From: Paracoccaceae bacterium
Lineage (GTDB): Bacteria > Pseudomonadota > Alphaproteobacteria > Rhodobacterales > Rhodobacteraceae
Direction: 5' to 3'
Length of the DNA: 64,000 nt
Assembly (NCBI GenBank): GCA_019454225.1
Contig: CP075370.1
Span: 2,847,649-2,911,648 of the forward strand
Shown here: piece by piece, positions 63,927 through 64,000 of the stretch
Layout: every line of letters begins with the position of its first letter
Position numbering within the stretch: the first letter of the stretch is position 1
Made by a program: the position numbers and the translations under genes
Notes under the pieces: generated by a model
Told to the model about the DNA's origin: nothing
What the model saw: the letters and a program-made list of their open reading frames with translations, nothing else
Database searches by the model: none

Positions 63927-64000
63927 CTAGCTGCCCGGCGGGGGTGGAGGGTTGGGCCTGTCGCCGCCCTGCGGCGGCATGGGCGGCTGCACCGGCGGGC
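63927..64000 (-). CDS. C-terminal end of a gene cut by the window edge
   Basis: 24 codons open to the edge read PPVQPPMPPQGGDRPN, then five prolines, Gly, Ser and a TAG stop. A Pro-rich tail; nothing else can be said. It could also be a chance open frame. Confidence 0.4.
   Translation of the reverse strand, partial: PPVQPPMPPQGGDRPNPPPPPGS

Overview
This window is high-GC DNA that looks like an alphaproteobacterium of the family Rhodobacteraceae. The main pointers are a CckA-type hybrid kinase with a perfect CtrA box in front of it, a short-form HisG that depends on HisZ, an aglEFGAK alpha-glucoside operon, many TRAP, ABC and LIV importers packed into overlapping operons, and dense GC-rich coding on both strands. 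No insertion sequence, prophage or CRISPR array is visible. The two edge genes are cut by the window.

Layout. 1-5.9 kb: end of rfbA, a large secreted RTX calcium-binding protein, a small secreted protein with a DMT exporter, and slyX. 5.9-11 kb: hisS-hisZ-hisG (start/stop overlaps), a DUF4177-type protein and a convergent hisC. 11.2-11.9 kb: tRNA-Ser(GGA) followed directly by a decayed betaine-demethylase-type reductase. 11.9-19.5 kb: a cobalamin riboswitch and a seven-gene vitamin B12 scavenging operon (btuB-btuF-btuC-btuD-cbiZ-unknown-tonB). 19.8-25.8 kb: cckA, rsmB, guaB and a glutamine amidotransferase. 25.8-28.7 kb: a TDT transporter, a PhyH-type dioxygenase and a ureohydrolase. 28.7-38.7 kb: the alpha-glucoside regulon aglEFGAK and, divergently, aglR-bgl-glk. 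It forms a complete uptake, hydrolysis and phosphorylation path with two matching operator sites.

38.8-46.9 kb: an unassigned catabolic cluster (NMT1/THI5-like ABC importer, cytosine-deaminase-like amidohydrolase, FAD-linked oxidase, two quinone-reductase-like flavoproteins, creatininase-family hydrolase, and a divergent RidA). It probably handles an N-heterocycle or amide. 47.0-59.0 kb: one eleven-gene operon with a divergent LysR regulator. It carries two intradiol dioxygenases, a flavin phenol hydroxylase, maleylacetate reductase, an MhqE/MhqD-like glyoxalase-hydrolase pair and a private LIV-type ABC importer. It looks like a self-contained hydroxyquinol/hydroquinone uptake and catabolism system. 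59.0-63.8 kb: a TRAP importer, an amidase and a 53-residue membrane protein in one operon.

The most interesting signals outside the genes are four strong GC hairpins without a T-tract, one directly behind each of the four substrate-binding-protein genes that open a transport operon; the CtrA box before cckA; paired AglR operators; a likely leaderless lysR promoter; and a compositionally foreign insert inside hisS.
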